Assembly: GCF_003261575.2 (NCBI RefSeq)
Contig: NZ_CP036175.1
Span: 5,084,001 to 5,148,000 of the forward strand
Direction: 5' to 3'
Length of the DNA: 64,000 bases
Origin: Klebsiella huaxiensis
Lineage (GTDB): Bacteria > Pseudomonadota > Gammaproteobacteria > Enterobacterales > Enterobacteriaceae
Shown: positions 1 through 11,569 of the stretch, in pieces
Numbering within the stretch: position 1 is the first letter of the stretch
Layout: the number at the start of each line of letters is the position of its first letter
Position numbers and translations under genes: made by a program
Notes under the pieces: generated by a model
What the model was told of the DNA's origin: nothing
Seen by the model: the letters and a program-made list of their open reading frames with translations, nothing else
The model's database searches: none

Positions 1-352
1 CGTTCACTTCGCGGATAACACCAGGCATTTCGCTGCCATCCATTGCGGTAAAGAGCATAATCGCGCCGATTTCCGGCTCGCCCGCGTCGATAAATTCCCG
101 GCGCGAGAAATATTGAATCAGGTCCGGACTCGGTACGCCAAAGGCAGCATCCGGCTCCAGTGAAAAGATGGTTTTCTCTCCTTCTTTCAGCCCCAGCAGA
201 TGCTGCTCAAGACCTTCAGAAAGCGAGGTATCACCCAGGCGAAAGAGCGCGGGTTTACCGTTATTGCGGGTTGACTCTGCGGTGGAGCCATCATCGAGCT
301 TTAGGGTGAAGTGCACCAGCACCGCACTGTTGCTTTGTACAGAGTTTGACAT
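1..352 (-). CDS. fkpB: FkpB, FKBP-type peptidyl-prolyl isomerase (partial)
   Basis: Cytoplasmic peptidyl-prolyl cis-trans isomerase of the SlyD-like FKBP class, which turns prolyl bonds and may act as a chaperone. The window edge cuts the gene; about 117 N-terminal codons remain of a protein of about 149 residues. The start codon (CAT on the plus strand at 350-352) opens MSNSVQSNSAVLVHFTLK, followed by FKBP-fold stretches such as EGLEQHLLGLKEGEK and LEPDAAFGVPSPDLIQ. It lies downstream of lspA on the same strand, as in E. coli, where ribF-ileS-lspA-fkpB-ispH form one transcription unit. A REP pair fills the lspA-fkpB gap, so fkpB mRNA would carry that structure. The identity is firm; the C-terminus cannot be judged. 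Confidence 0.95.
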   Translation of the reverse strand, partial: MSNSVQSNSAVLVHFTLKLDDGSTAESTRNNGKPALFRLGDTSLSEGLEQHLLGLKEGEKTIFSLEPDAAFGVPSPDLIQYFSRREFIDAGEPEIGAIMLFTAMDGSEMPGVIREVN

Positions 353-387
353 GCAGGTTTGCTCTTTTACATTGCCGCCGCTTGTTT

Positions 388-472
388 GCCCGGTGGCGCT
401 GCGCTTACCGGGCCTACAAAGGCCGATGTATACTGTAGGCCGGATAAGACGCTTTAGCGTCGCCATCCGGCA
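388..472. repeat. REP pair (BIME) between lspA and fkpB
   Basis: Two imperfect palindromes of the REP family face each other: one at 388-420 (GCCCGGTGGCGC...TACCGGGC) and one at 434-472 (GTAGGCCGGATAAGACGC...GCCATCCGGCA). Together they make a BIME in a transcribed intercistronic gap. REP units are known to stabilise upstream mRNA and to bind gyrase or Pol I; which role applies here is not visible. Confidence 0.9.
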
Positions 473-477
473 ACTTT

Positions 478-974
478 TTATGATGTTTTTTTATCACGGG
501 AAGGCAAGAAACCTTCCAGCACAATCAGCGCCGCACCGACACAAATCGCGGTATCAGCAAGATTGAAGGTGGCGAAGTGCCAGTCCCCGACATAAAAATC
601 AATCATATCGACGACAAAACCATGCCACAGCCGGTCGAATAAATTACCCAATGCGCCGCCAATAATCAGCGCATAGGCAATGTTATTCAGCTTTTGCGTC
701 GCCTTCGAGCGATACATCAGCACCGCGAGGATCACGCAAATACCGATAGCGATACCCGCGAAGAACCAGCGCTGCCAGCCGCCGCTGTCAGCAAGGAAGC
801 TAAAAGCCGCGCCGTAGTTACGCGCATAATGCAGATTAAGCGACGGAAACAGCGACACCGTATCCCCCAGAGCAAAGTTCTGGAGGATCAGGTACTTGCT
901 GCCTAAATCGATAATCAGCACGACTACCACCAGCCATAGCCAGCGTAGCCCTGTTGAACCAATCGGTTTACTCA

Positions 975-975
<1 letters not shown>
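478..975 (-). CDS. lspA: Lipoprotein signal peptidase II (LspA)
   Basis: Inner-membrane aspartyl protease that cleaves the signal peptide from diacylglyceryl-prolipoproteins. The 165 residues match the family length (164 in E. coli). Four hydrophobic segments are visible, near residues 12-30, 70-87, 96-113 and 138-155. The two catalytic aspartates sit in VVDMIDFYVGDW (Asp123) and FNLADTAICVG (Asp141). The start is the ATG at 975, whose first base is shared with the ileS stop codon (TGATG overlap), so translation is probably coupled. Expression is expected from the ribF-ileS promoters upstream. Nothing unusual apart from small differences at both termini. Confidence 0.98.
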
Positions 976-3791
<2,816 letters not shown>

Positions 3792-3835
3792 CAGATTCTC
3801 GGTTCCGTATTTCGGTTTGATAAACACCGTCAGGG

Positions 3836-4774
3836 TTATGCCTGCCCGGTTAGCCCAAAGAAGTCGCGGGCCGTTAACTCATCACGTGCGATTTGCGCTT
3901 TTAGCTCATCAAGCGACGCAAATCGCTGCTCGTTACGTATCTTTTTACGCAGTATTACATCTATATGGCGACCGTAGAGGTCCATTACAACATCCAGGAG
4001 ATGGACTTCCAGCTGCTGACGCACGCCGGATACCGTTGGACGAGTACCAATGTTGGCGACGCCCATAAAAGGTTCGTCGCCAAGCCCTGTCACTTCTACC
4101 GCATAGACCCCTTTTACCGGGGAAACCTGACGACGCAGCGGTAAATTCGCCGTCGGGAAGCCTATTGTGCGCCCCAGCTCATCGCCATGGACCACGCGAC
4201 CAGAGATAGTAAACGGATGCCCCAGCAGGGTCTCCGCCAGCGGCAGATCGTCATCAGCCAGCGCCTGGCGAACCGCCGTGCTGCTAATGCGCACCCCACC
4301 CTCACAGAATGTTTGGGTGCTGGTGACGTCAAAGCCGAATTCCACACCGGCCTTTTGTAATAACAAGAAATCCCCCTGGCGACCAGCGCCAAAGCGGAAA
4401 TCATCGCCAACGGCGAGGAACTGGACGCCTAGCTGGCGGACCAGCAGCTCGCTGATAAAATCCTGGGCGGTCAATGCCGCAAAGCGCCGATCGAAGCGCA
4501 CGCACAGTACGTAATCGACGCCGCTTTCAGCCAGATAGTTCAGTTTTTCACGCAGACGCGTTAAACGCGCCGGCGCTTTATCAGCGGCAAAAAGCTCAAG
4601 CGGTTGTGGCTCAAAAATCATCACCACCACCGGCAAACCACGCTGGCGACCTTCTGCGCGCAAACGCTGCAATAATGCCTGGTGCCCGCGATGCACGCCG
4701 TCAAAATTTCCAATGGTCAGCACGCACCCGTGCGGGGCCTGACTGAGATTATGTATGCCGCGTATCAGCTTCAT
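3836..4774 (-). CDS. ribF: Bifunctional riboflavin kinase / FAD synthetase (RibF)
   Basis: Makes FMN from riboflavin and then FAD from FMN in the cytoplasm. The 312-residue product fits the family (313 in E. coli). The N-terminal FAD synthetase (nucleotidyltransferase) domain shows LTIGNFDGVHRGHQ near residue 20 and GDDFRFGAGRQGD; the C-terminal riboflavin kinase domain shows GRTIGFPTANLPL and KGVYAVEV. The start is the ATG at 4774 (MKLIRGIHNLSQ). An upstream in-frame ATG would add 15 residues with no family support. It is the first gene of the ribF-ileS-lspA-fkpB run, divergent from rpsT across 330 bp that must hold the promoters for both directions. Confidence 0.98.
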   Translation of the reverse strand: MKLIRGIHNLSQAPHGCVLTIGNFDGVHRGHQALLQRLRAEGRQRGLPVVVMIFEPQPLELFAADKAPARLTRLREKLNYLAESGVDYVLCVRFDRRFAALTAQDFISELLVRQLGVQFLAVGDDFRFGAGRQGDFLLLQKAGVEFGFDVTSTQTFCEGGVRISSTAVRQALADDDLPLAETLLGHPFTISGRVVHGDELGRTIGFPTANLPLRRQVSPVKGVYAVEVTGLGDEPFMGVANIGTRPTVSGVRQQLEVHLLDVVMDLYGRHIDVILRKKIRNEQRFASLDELKAQIARDELTARDFFGLTGQA

Positions 4775-5104
4775 GTCTGGCTCAAAACAGTGAAAATCGT
4801 CCGAGTATACCTTGTACAACTGGCGACGTTAACCAGCGATTGCACCTCTTCGCCGAAAGATCCCGGTAATTCATTCACTCAGCGCGAGATTGCAGGAAAA
4901 ACTCTCCGGCATCGTCGATTTTTATGGTTGAAAGGCTGTATTCGCTAGCAACAAGCTGGTAGAATCTTGCGCCATCACTACGTAATGAAGCGTTGTTGGT
5001 TTAAGCGACGCTTATTTGCACAAATCCATTGACAAAAGAAGGCTAAACGGGCATTCTCCTCGGCCTTTGAATTGTCCATATAGAACACATTTGGGAGTTG
5101 GACC
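4775..5104. promoter_or_regulatory. Divergent ribF / rpsT control region
   Basis: This 330-bp gap holds no gene. Reading rightward, a good sigma-70 promoter for rpsT has -35 TTGACA at 5029-5034, a 17-base spacer and -10 CATTCT at 5052-5057, followed by a GC-rich discriminator (CCTCGGCC). This matches the E. coli rpsT P2 promoter, which is under stringent control. A second -10-like TAGAAT at 4960-4965 could be P1, but I see no convincing -35. The leftward ribF promoter was not resolved. Confidence 0.75.
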
Positions 5105-5368
5105 TTGGCTAATATCAAATCAGCTAAGAAGCGCGCCGTTCAGTCTGAAAAGGCCCGCAAGCACAACGCTAGCCGTCGCTCTATGATGCGTACTTTCATC
5201 AAGAAAGTATACGCAGCCATCGAAGCTGGCGACAAAGCTACTGCACTGAAAGCATTTAACGAAATGCAACCAATCGTGGACCGTCAGGCTGCTAAAGGTC
5301 TGATCCACAAAAACAAAGCTGCGCGTCATAAAGCAAACCTGACCGCTCAGATCAACAAACTGGCTTAA
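5105..5368 (+). CDS. rpsT: Small ribosomal subunit protein bS20
   Basis: Primary 16S rRNA-binding protein of the 30S subunit. It has 87 residues and is rich in Lys, Arg and Ala (ANIKSAKKRAVQSEKARKHN at the start), the normal family size. The start codon is TTG at 5105, with GGGAG at 5093-5097 upstream. E. coli rpsT also uses UUG, and this weak start is part of S20 translational autoregulation. The gene is monocistronic, with a strong promoter upstream and an intrinsic terminator just downstream. Confidence 0.98.
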   Translation: MANIKSAKKRAVQSEKARKHNASRRSMMRTFIKKVYAAIEAGDKATALKAFNEMQPIVDRQAAKGLIHKNKAARHKANLTAQINKLA

Positions 5369-5391
5369 TCGCCTGCTTGTTGTCGCTTTGT

Positions 5392-5419
5392 AAAAAAGCC
5401 CGCGAAAGCGGGTTTTTTT
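5392..5419 (+). terminator. rpsT intrinsic terminator
   Basis: A GC hairpin (GCCCGC/GCGGGT with a GAAA loop) is flanked by an A-run and followed by seven T residues, starting 23 bases after the rpsT stop codon. Confidence 0.93.
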
Positions 5420-5768
5420 ATGTCTACTGCCCGCCCGGTTGTTTCTCTGCCTCCTTTCATCCAGCCCATCGCCTTTACCCGCTCCTCTAAGGAGGTAAAT
5501 GAAAGCTCTTATCTTTCATTGTTGATGGAAATGTGACCAACATGGCAAATAGCAGAATAACTCACAGAAAAACGAAGAAACGCAATCCTGATGTAAGATT
5601 TAATAATTGATCGCCTCGCTATGGTTAACTATTTTTCATCTACGGTTTAATGACTTCATATTTATCGCAGGTCACATTTCATAAAGATTAAAAAATAAAA
5701 ACACTCTACTGCTTAGAAAGTAAAAGTTGTTTTTCTGGGCGTATCATTACAATGCAGGAGTTATCAGT
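5420..5768 (+). promoter_or_regulatory. Leader and control region of the GPH/GH31 operon
   Basis: About 350 AT-rich bases with no gene of normal size. A perfect SD (AAGGAGG, 5489-5495) precedes an 8-codon reading frame MKALIFHC (5499-5525). Inside it is a 7-bp inverted repeat, ATGAAAG (5499-5505) and CTTTCAT (5513-5519). A CRP-like site with a good left half (AAATGTGA at 5529-5536) and a weak right half lies just after, and a TCACA half-site sits at 5672-5676. Catabolite control would suit a sugar operon, but these sites are only suggestive. Confidence 0.45.
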
Positions 5769-7142
5769 ATGAGTTCTGTTATTGAAGATACCCAGTCTTC
5801 CGGGTCAACATCATTGCCTTTACTACAGCGTATCAGCTACGGCTCTTTAGATGTGGCAGGAAACCTGCTGTACTGTTTCGGTTCGACGTACATATTATAT
5901 TTCTATACCGACGTTGCGGGGATCAGCCTTGCAGTAGCAGGCGTCATCCTGCTACTGGCGCGTATTGTCGACGGCATCGACGCCCCTATCTGGGGGATTA
6001 TCATCGATAAAACACGCTCTCGCTACGGGAAATGCCGCCCGTGGTTTCTGTGGCTACCGCTACCTTTTGGCGTATTCAGCGCACTGTCATTTTGGTCGCC
6101 CGATATCAGCATGACGGGAAAAGCCATATATGCAGCAATATCCTACATGATAGCCAGTATTTTATTTACCGGTCTCAATACACCGCTTAGCGCGATATTA
6201 CCATTAATGACCTTATCCCCCAAAGAGCGTCTGGTATTAAACTCATGGAGAATGACCGGAGGGCAAATTGGGGTTCTGTTAATGAATGCTACCGCGCTGC
6301 CGTTAGTGGCTTTTTTAGGAAAAGGAGATGACCATGCAGGGTTTATTTATACGGCCATTTTATTCGCTGTTATATCCTGCTCGCTCACTCTTTTCGCCTT
6401 TAAAAATATTCGCGAAATGGATGCAGATAAAATACAGCAAGAACCAAAATTGCCAATGAAAAAGAGCTTCGCGGCGATGAAAGGCAACTGGCCGTGGATA
6501 CTGATGGTGCTGGCAAATCTGATCTTCTGGATAGCCCTTCAGCAACGTTCAACAACCATCGTCTATTATCTGACCTACAACCTCGATCGCAAAGATCTGG
6601 TTCCGCTGATTAACAGCCTGGCGACCATTCAGATCCTGTTCATCATCGCTATCCCTTTCTTCAGTAAATATCTATCCAAAACCTGGATTTGGATTAGCGG
6701 CCTGCTGGTCGCCACGCTGGGCGGCGTCCTGATGTGGCTGGCCGCGGGTAACATTCCCTTACTCATTGCCGCCTGGGTGCTCGGCAATATCGGCAGCGGT
6801 ATCGCCTGCTCGATGCCGTTCGCCATGCTCGGCTTTGCCGTTGACTTTGGCGCATGGAAAACGGGCATTAAAGCAACCGGTATTCTTATCGCCTTCGGCA
6901 GCACCTTCTGCATCAAAATGGGCAGCGGTATAGGTACCGCCTTCGCCGCCTGGATAATGAACAGTTTTGGCTACGTCCCCAACCACACCCAAAGCGCAGC
7001 CGGGCTGGAGGGGATAACCTGGGCCTTCATTTGGGCACCCGCCCTGCTCTTCGCCCTCGCCGCGATCCCGCTACTGTTCTTCCGAAAATATGAAGCCATG
7101 GAAGACAGGGTTCGCCACGATCTGGAAACAACAAACCACTAA
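5769..7142 (+). CDS. GPH-family sugar:cation symporter (MFS)
   Basis: Inner-membrane symporter of the glycoside-pentoside-hexuronide family (MelB/YicJ type), probably importing an alpha-glycoside with Na+ or H+. The protein has 457 residues and about 12 hydrophobic segments. Family features include RISYGSLDVAGNLLYCFGS near the N-terminus, DGIDAPIWGIIIDKTRSRYGKCRPW (split here only for description) around residues 75-100, and a late GAWKTGIKATGIL. The start is the ATG at 5769, with AGGAG 8 bases upstream; an ATG 14 codons earlier lacks a ribosome site. The GH31 gene follows after 40 bases on the same strand, so the pair very likely imports and hydrolyses one substrate. A symporter/glycosidase pair sits at the same place, next to rpsT, in Salmonella. 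The substrate is unknown. Confidence 0.9.
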   Translation: MSSVIEDTQSSGSTSLPLLQRISYGSLDVAGNLLYCFGSTYILYFYTDVAGISLAVAGVILLLARIVDGIDAPIWGIIIDKTRSRYGKCRPWFLWLPLPFGVFSALSFWSPDISMTGKAIYAAISYMIASILFTGLNTPLSAILPLMTLSPKERLVLNSWRMTGGQIGVLLMNATALPLVAFLGKGDDHAGFIYTAILFAVISCSLTLFAFKNIREMDADKIQQEPKLPMKKSFAAMKGNWPWILMVLANLIFWIALQQRSTTIVYYLTYNLDRKDLVPLINSLATIQILFIIAIPFFSKYLSKTWIWISGLLVATLGGVLMWLAAGNIPLLIAAWVLGNIGSGIACSMPFAMLGFAVDFGAWKTGIKATGILIAFGSTFCIKMGSGIGTAFAAWIMNSFGYVPNHTQSAAGLEGITWAFIWAPALLFALAAIPLLFFRKYEAMEDRVRHDLETTNH

Positions 7143-7182
7143 CGCTCTTCACCTTCACCACCTGAATATGGGAGGAACCACC

Positions 7183-9222
7183 ATGCCATTTTTGCAACAA
7201 GACCCGCGTCGTCTGGTGTGGCAGCAAAACGATCGCTATTTATGGATAGAACCCTGGGGTGAGAACAGCCTGCGCGTGCGCAGCGGCCGTCATCTACCTG
7301 TTATGCGAAATGAGGACTGGGCGCTGACGGAGCCGGTCGAGGAAAGCGCCTGCCACATCGTTTATGACCAAAAGCAGGCCACGCTGACCAACGGAAAGAT
7401 TATCGCCATCGTCAATCAAAAGGGGCAAATCGCTTTTTATCGCCATCCCCATAAGTGCCTGCTGCAGGAGTTCTGGCGTCAGCGGGGAGAAATTGGCGAA
7501 GATGAATCCTCCCACGGTCAGTACGTTAGCGCCCTTAATCTTGAGGGCCGCGAGTTCCGCCCGATTCAGGGCGGGAAATACGCGGTCAAAGCCCGCTTCG
7601 AAGCCGCCGAAGGGGAAAAAATCTACGGCATGGGCCAATATCAGCAGGCGAATCTGGATCTCAAAGGATGCGTGCTTGAACTGGCCCAGCGCAACTCTCA
7701 GGCTTCGGTGCCGTTTATGCTCTCCAACATGGGCTACGGATTTTTGTGGAACAACCCGGCCATCGGTCGGGCGACGTTTGCGCAAAACGTGACGGAATGG
7801 GAAGCCCACGTCAGCGAACAGCTGGACTACTGGATCACCGCCGGAGATACCCCAGCAGAAATCAGCCAGGCTTATGCGCTCGCTACCGGCACACCGCCGA
7901 TGATGCCGGATTACGCCATGGGCTTCTGGCAATGCAAACTACGCTACCGCACGCAGGAAGAGTTGCTCACGGTCGCCCGCGAATATAAACAGCGCAACTT
8001 GCCCATCTCGGTGATTGTCATTGATTTCTTCCACTGGCCGAATCAGGGCGACTGGATGTTCGACCCGCGCGACTGGCCCGATCCTGATGCAATGATCGCC
8101 GAGCTGAAGTCTCTGGGCATTGAGCTGATGGTATCCGTCTGGCCGACGGTGGATAACCGCACCGAGAGCTATCGGGAGATGCGCGAAAACGGCTGGCTGG
8201 TACAAACGGAGCGCGGATTACCGATTAACATGGACTTCCTCGGCAATACTACCTTCTTTGATGCCACCCATCCCGGCGCCCGCGACTACGTTTGGGGAAA
8301 GGCAAAGCGCAATTATTACGACAAGGGCGTGAAGCTCTTCTGGTTAGACGAAGCCGAGCCGGAGTTTAGCGTCTACGACTACGATAACTATCGCTATCAT
8401 GCCGGGCCAGTGCTGGAAGTCGGCAATATCTACCCGCGAATGTACGCCAAAACCTTCTTTGACGGCATGAAAGCGGATGGCGAAGATCAGGTCATCAACC
8501 TGCTGCGCTGCGCCTGGGCGGGTAGTCAACGCTACGGCGCGCTGGTTTGGTCAGGCGATATTCACTCTTCGTTTCGTTCTCTGCGCAACCAGTTTGCCGC
8601 TGGCCTGAACATGGGGATCGCGGGCATTCCGTGGTGGACGACGGATATTGGCGGCTTTCATGGCGGCAATATTCACGACCCGCGCTTTCATGAGCTGCTG
8701 ATTCGTTGGTTCCAGTGGGGCGTATTTAGCCCGGTGATGCGTCTGCACGGCAACCGCGATCCGCAGATTCTTCCAGAGCAGCCGTACCGGGACGGTATTG
8801 CCCAGTGTCCCACCGGTGCGCCGAATGAAGTCTGGAGCTACGGCGAAGACGTGTGTGACGTATTGACGGGCTGTCTGACCTTGCGAGAGAAGCTCAAGCC
8901 TTATATTAAAGCGCTGATGGCAGAAACCCATAAACGCAATACACCGGTCATGCGAACCCTGTTTTTTGAATTCCCCGAGCAGGCAGCAAGTTGGGAGGTC
9001 ACCGATCAGTACTGTTTCGGCCCCGACCTGCTGGTTGCGCCCGTAATGCATGAAGGTATGCGCGAGCGCGATGTCTGGCTGCCGGAAGGTGAGAAATGGA
9101 CCGACCTTGCCACTGGCGAGAGTTATCAGGGAGGACAGACACTGCGCTACGCCGTGCCGCTGAATAGAATTCCGGTATTTATTCGCGAAGGTGGGCAGTA
9201 CCGGAATTTATTGAATCTGTAG
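7183..9222 (+). CDS. Glycoside hydrolase family 31 enzyme (alpha-glucosidase/xylosidase type)
   Basis: Retaining alpha-glycosidase, probably cytoplasmic because no signal peptide is present. The 679-residue protein starts at the ATG at 7183, with GGGAGGA at 7170-7176; an in-frame ATG at 7168 overlaps that ribosome site and is less likely. After an N-terminal beta domain comes a TIM barrel with VIDFFHWPNQGDW. The likely catalytic nucleophile is Asp389 in KLFWLDEAEPE and the likely acid/base is Asp459 in ALVWSGDIHSSF. GIAGIPWWTTDIGGF and RLHGNRDP are further GH31 barrel motifs. It follows the GPH symporter by 40 bases. The nucleophile context (LDEAEPE) differs from the textbook WxDMNE, so the specificity should not be copied from YicI. 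Confidence 0.9.
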   Translation: MPFLQQDPRRLVWQQNDRYLWIEPWGENSLRVRSGRHLPVMRNEDWALTEPVEESACHIVYDQKQATLTNGKIIAIVNQKGQIAFYRHPHKCLLQEFWRQRGEIGEDESSHGQYVSALNLEGREFRPIQGGKYAVKARFEAAEGEKIYGMGQYQQANLDLKGCVLELAQRNSQASVPFMLSNMGYGFLWNNPAIGRATFAQNVTEWEAHVSEQLDYWITAGDTPAEISQAYALATGTPPMMPDYAMGFWQCKLRYRTQEELLTVAREYKQRNLPISVIVIDFFHWPNQGDWMFDPRDWPDPDAMIAELKSLGIELMVSVWPTVDNRTESYREMRENGWLVQTERGLPINMDFLGNTTFFDATHPGARDYVWGKAKRNYYDKGVKLFWLDEAEPEFSVYDYDNYRYHAGPVLEVGNIYPRMYAKTFFDGMKADGEDQVINLLRCAWAGSQRYGALVWSGDIHSSFRSLRNQFAAGLNMGIAGIPWWTTDIGGFHGGNIHDPRFHELLIRWFQWGVFSPVMRLHGNRDPQILPEQPYRDGIAQCPTGAPNEVWSYGEDVCDVLTGCLTLREKLKPYIKALMAETHKRNTPVMRTLFFEFPEQAASWEVTDQYCFGPDLLVAPVMHEGMRERDVWLPEGEKWTDLATGESYQGGQTLRYAVPLNRIPVFIREGGQYRNLLNL

Positions 9223-9230
9223 TCTTGTTC

Positions 9231-9256
9231 CGGCTGCGGCATTTCCGCCGCAGCCG
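9231..9256. terminator. Hairpin between GH31 gene and nhaR
   Basis: A perfect 10-bp inverted repeat (CGGCTGCGGC and GCCGCAGCCG, 6-base loop) sits between two convergent genes. It has no T-run on either side, so it may be a weak or Rho-assisted terminator or an mRNA 3' end stabiliser. Confidence 0.5.
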
Positions 9257-9271
9257 AAAATCAGGCACAGC

Positions 9272-10171
9272 TTATGCCTGCGGTGGCGTGAAAAGCGCCG
9301 AATAGTCACGATTGCAAATACGCTGCACCGCCGGATGCTGGATCATACGTTCGGCAAAAATAGCGTGATACTCTTCCATCACGTTGTCCATCCGCCCAAT
9401 CTCAACTATCGATTTATCACTATAAAAGTCATGAACATATAGTGTGGGCGCAACGAAAATGGCGTTGTGAGCCGCACCGAAGGCTTTCATCAGCGCCGCA
9501 TCATCAAACTCGCCCAGAATTTCCACCTGCAATCCCTGCGAGTTAAACCAATTGAGCAGCTTACGCCCCAGCATCGAGCGACGTCCGGGGACCAGTAATC
9601 GACGTTCTTCCAGGCAGGCCGGGAACGGTTTTTTCGGCGGCGGATTCATACACCAGAAGCTAACGCTACATTCGCCGATTTTCACCGAAAACAGCCCTTC
9701 CTGCTGAGTGGAGTCGATAGGGCAATCGGAGATGATCATGTCGAGTTTATGCTGACTTAGCTGCTCAAGCAGCATTTCGTGGGTCGATTCAAAACAGCGT
9801 AAATGGATCTGCTCATTGCCGACGACCGCAGCATCAAGGACGCCGCTAACCAACCTTTTTGACAGCGCATCCGCGACGCCGACATCAAACAGCAGATTGG
9901 ACTCTTTGCGATAGTTAACGATATCCAGCATTTCCTGGCTCAGCGTAAACATGCGATCGGCATAGCGGAAAACCAGCTCCCCGAGTTCACTGGGCTCCAG
10001 CCCTCTTCCTTTACGTTTAAACAACTTCCCCTGCAGACGTTCTTCCAGCGCTTTAATCTGCCCGGTGATGGTTTGCGGCGTCAGAAACAACGCCTCTGCC
10101 GCACCGACAACAGAGCCTTCTTTGTAGACATGCCAGAAGTAGTACAGGTGATTGTAGTTGATATGCGACAT
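9272..10171 (-). CDS. nhaR: NhaR, LysR-type activator of nhaA
   Basis: LysR-family regulator that senses Na+ and activates nhaA (and, in E. coli, osmC and pga). It has 299 residues against 301 in E. coli. The N-terminal winged HTH lies within residues 4-62 (YYFWHVYKEGSVVGAAEALF, then TPQTITGQIKALEERL). The effector domain shows DVGVADALSKRLV and the long conserved SNLLF/FDDAALMKAFG stretches. It follows nhaA on the same strand after 52 bases that include a 9-bp hairpin. Its identity follows from both sequence and position. Confidence 0.97.
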   Translation of the reverse strand: MSHINYNHLYYFWHVYKEGSVVGAAEALFLTPQTITGQIKALEERLQGKLFKRKGRGLEPSELGELVFRYADRMFTLSQEMLDIVNYRKESNLLFDVGVADALSKRLVSGVLDAAVVGNEQIHLRCFESTHEMLLEQLSQHKLDMIISDCPIDSTQQEGLFSVKIGECSVSFWCMNPPPKKPFPACLEERRLLVPGRRSMLGRKLLNWFNSQGLQVEILGEFDDAALMKAFGAAHNAIFVAPTLYVHDFYSDKSIVEIGRMDNVMEEYHAIFAERMIQHPAVQRICNRDYSALFTPPQA

Positions 10172-10194
10172 GCTTCTCTCCCTGATAATGTCCA

Positions 10195-10215
10195 GGAGAG
10201 CCGTAGCGGCTCTCC
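10195..10215. other. Stem-loop in the nhaA-nhaR gap
   Basis: Perfect 9-bp arms GGAGAGCCG and CGGCTCTCC with a TAG loop, located between the nhaA stop and the nhaR start. With no T-run it is more likely a processing or stability element that sets the nhaA:nhaR ratio than a full terminator. Confidence 0.6.
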
Positions 10216-10223
10216 GTGAGTTA

Positions 10224-11399
10224 TTAAGCAGCGTAGCCCGACTCCGTTACGCGCTTACGCAGTATGATGTATCCCGTGACTGCCGATAATATCGATCCAA
10301 TCAGGATGCCAAGCTTGGCCCAGTTGATCAATCCTGGGTCAACGCTACTGAAAGCCAGTGTGGCAATAAAAATCGACATGGTGAAGCCAATTCCGCACAG
10401 AATACCGACTGCCATAACTTGCTTACAGGTCGTCCCCTCCGGCAGAGAAGCCCATTTCATCTTCAGCGCCAACCAGCAAAATGCACTGATCCCAAGCGGC
10501 TTACCGATAAACAGCCCAGCGATGATACCCAGCGGCAGCAGAGAGGTTAGCCCTTCAACCGTCACGCCCTGCAGCGAGACCCCCGCATTAGCAAAGGCGA
10601 ACAGCGGCAGGATTAAGAATGCCACCCATGGATGCAGAACGTGCTCAAGCTGCTTCGCCGGAGATTTACCGTTCTGCTCTTTTAGCGGGATCATAAAGCC
10701 AACAATAACTCCCGCCAGCGTCGCATGAACGCCGGATTTTAATACCGCAGTCCAAAGCACCGCACCGACCAGAATGTAGATTCCGGTACGCCGCACGCCG
10801 CTCAGATTTAACGCCGCCAGAACAACGATGGCCCCCGCAGCAACGATCAATGACAGCACTGAAAGGTCGTTCGTATAGAACAAGGCAATAATAATAATTG
10901 CCCCGAGATCATCAATGATGGCCAGCGCCATCAGGAAGATCTTCAGCGCGGCGGGAACCCGATTGCCCAACAGCGCCAGAACGCCCAACGCAAAAGCGAT
11001 ATCGGTCGCTGCCGGAATCGCCCATCCCTCTCTGGCAATCGGATCCTGGGCATTAAACGCCAGATACACCAATGCCGGAACCACCATGCCACCTAACGCC
11101 GCTACGACCGGGAATACGGCCTGGCGACGGCTGGCTAACGCCCCCTGGTTCATCTCACGCTTAACTTCCAGGCCAATCAGCAGGAAAAACACCGCCATCA
11201 GCGCGTCGTTAATCCACAACAGCATGTTTTTGTTGATCTCTAACGCACCCACGCGCAGCTGAACCGGCGTTTCCAGAAAAGAGTGATAAAAACCACTGGT
11301 CAAGCCAGTATTTGCCAATAACATCGCCAACACGGCGGCGAAGATTAAGATAATGCCCCCGGAAGCATCGCTACTAAAAAAACGCTGCAGATGTTTCAC
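10224..11399 (-). CDS. nhaA: Na+/H+ antiporter NhaA
   Basis: Inner-membrane antiporter that expels Na+ or Li+ in exchange for protons, for salt and alkaline-pH tolerance. It has 391 residues (388 in E. coli) and about 12 membrane segments. The paired Na+-binding aspartates occur in ALAIIDDLGAIIIIALFY (Asp163/Asp164 by alignment), with the TDIAFALGVLALLG unwound helix before it and the LKSGVHATLAG pH-response histidine (His225 by alignment). The start is the GTG at 11399 (VKHLQRFFSSDASGG), with AAGGTGAG upstream; E. coli nhaA also uses GTG. The upstream ATG-containing extension is not supported. First gene of nhaA-nhaR. Confidence 0.97.
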   Translation of the reverse strand: MKHLQRFFSSDASGGIILIFAAVLAMLLANTGLTSGFYHSFLETPVQLRVGALEINKNMLLWINDALMAVFFLLIGLEVKREMNQGALASRRQAVFPVVAALGGMVVPALVYLAFNAQDPIAREGWAIPAATDIAFALGVLALLGNRVPAALKIFLMALAIIDDLGAIIIIALFYTNDLSVLSLIVAAGAIVVLAALNLSGVRRTGIYILVGAVLWTAVLKSGVHATLAGVIVGFMIPLKEQNGKSPAKQLEHVLHPWVAFLILPLFAFANAGVSLQGVTVEGLTSLLPLGIIAGLFIGKPLGISAFCWLALKMKWASLPEGTTCKQVMAVGILCGIGFTMSIFIATLAFSSVDPGLINWAKLGILIGSILSAVTGYIILRKRVTESGYAA

Positions 11400-11569
11400 T
11401 TTTACTCTCACCTTAGTGGTAAACAACTCGATAAAAGTATAATACACGCACCAATAATTCGAAAAAAACAGTTTTAAATTGCCATTAAGATCGTATTTTA
11501 CGAATGATTAGTCATTTAAAAATAGATTTTATCAATGTATAAGCGGAGCGAAGATCCGGGGTATAAGGC

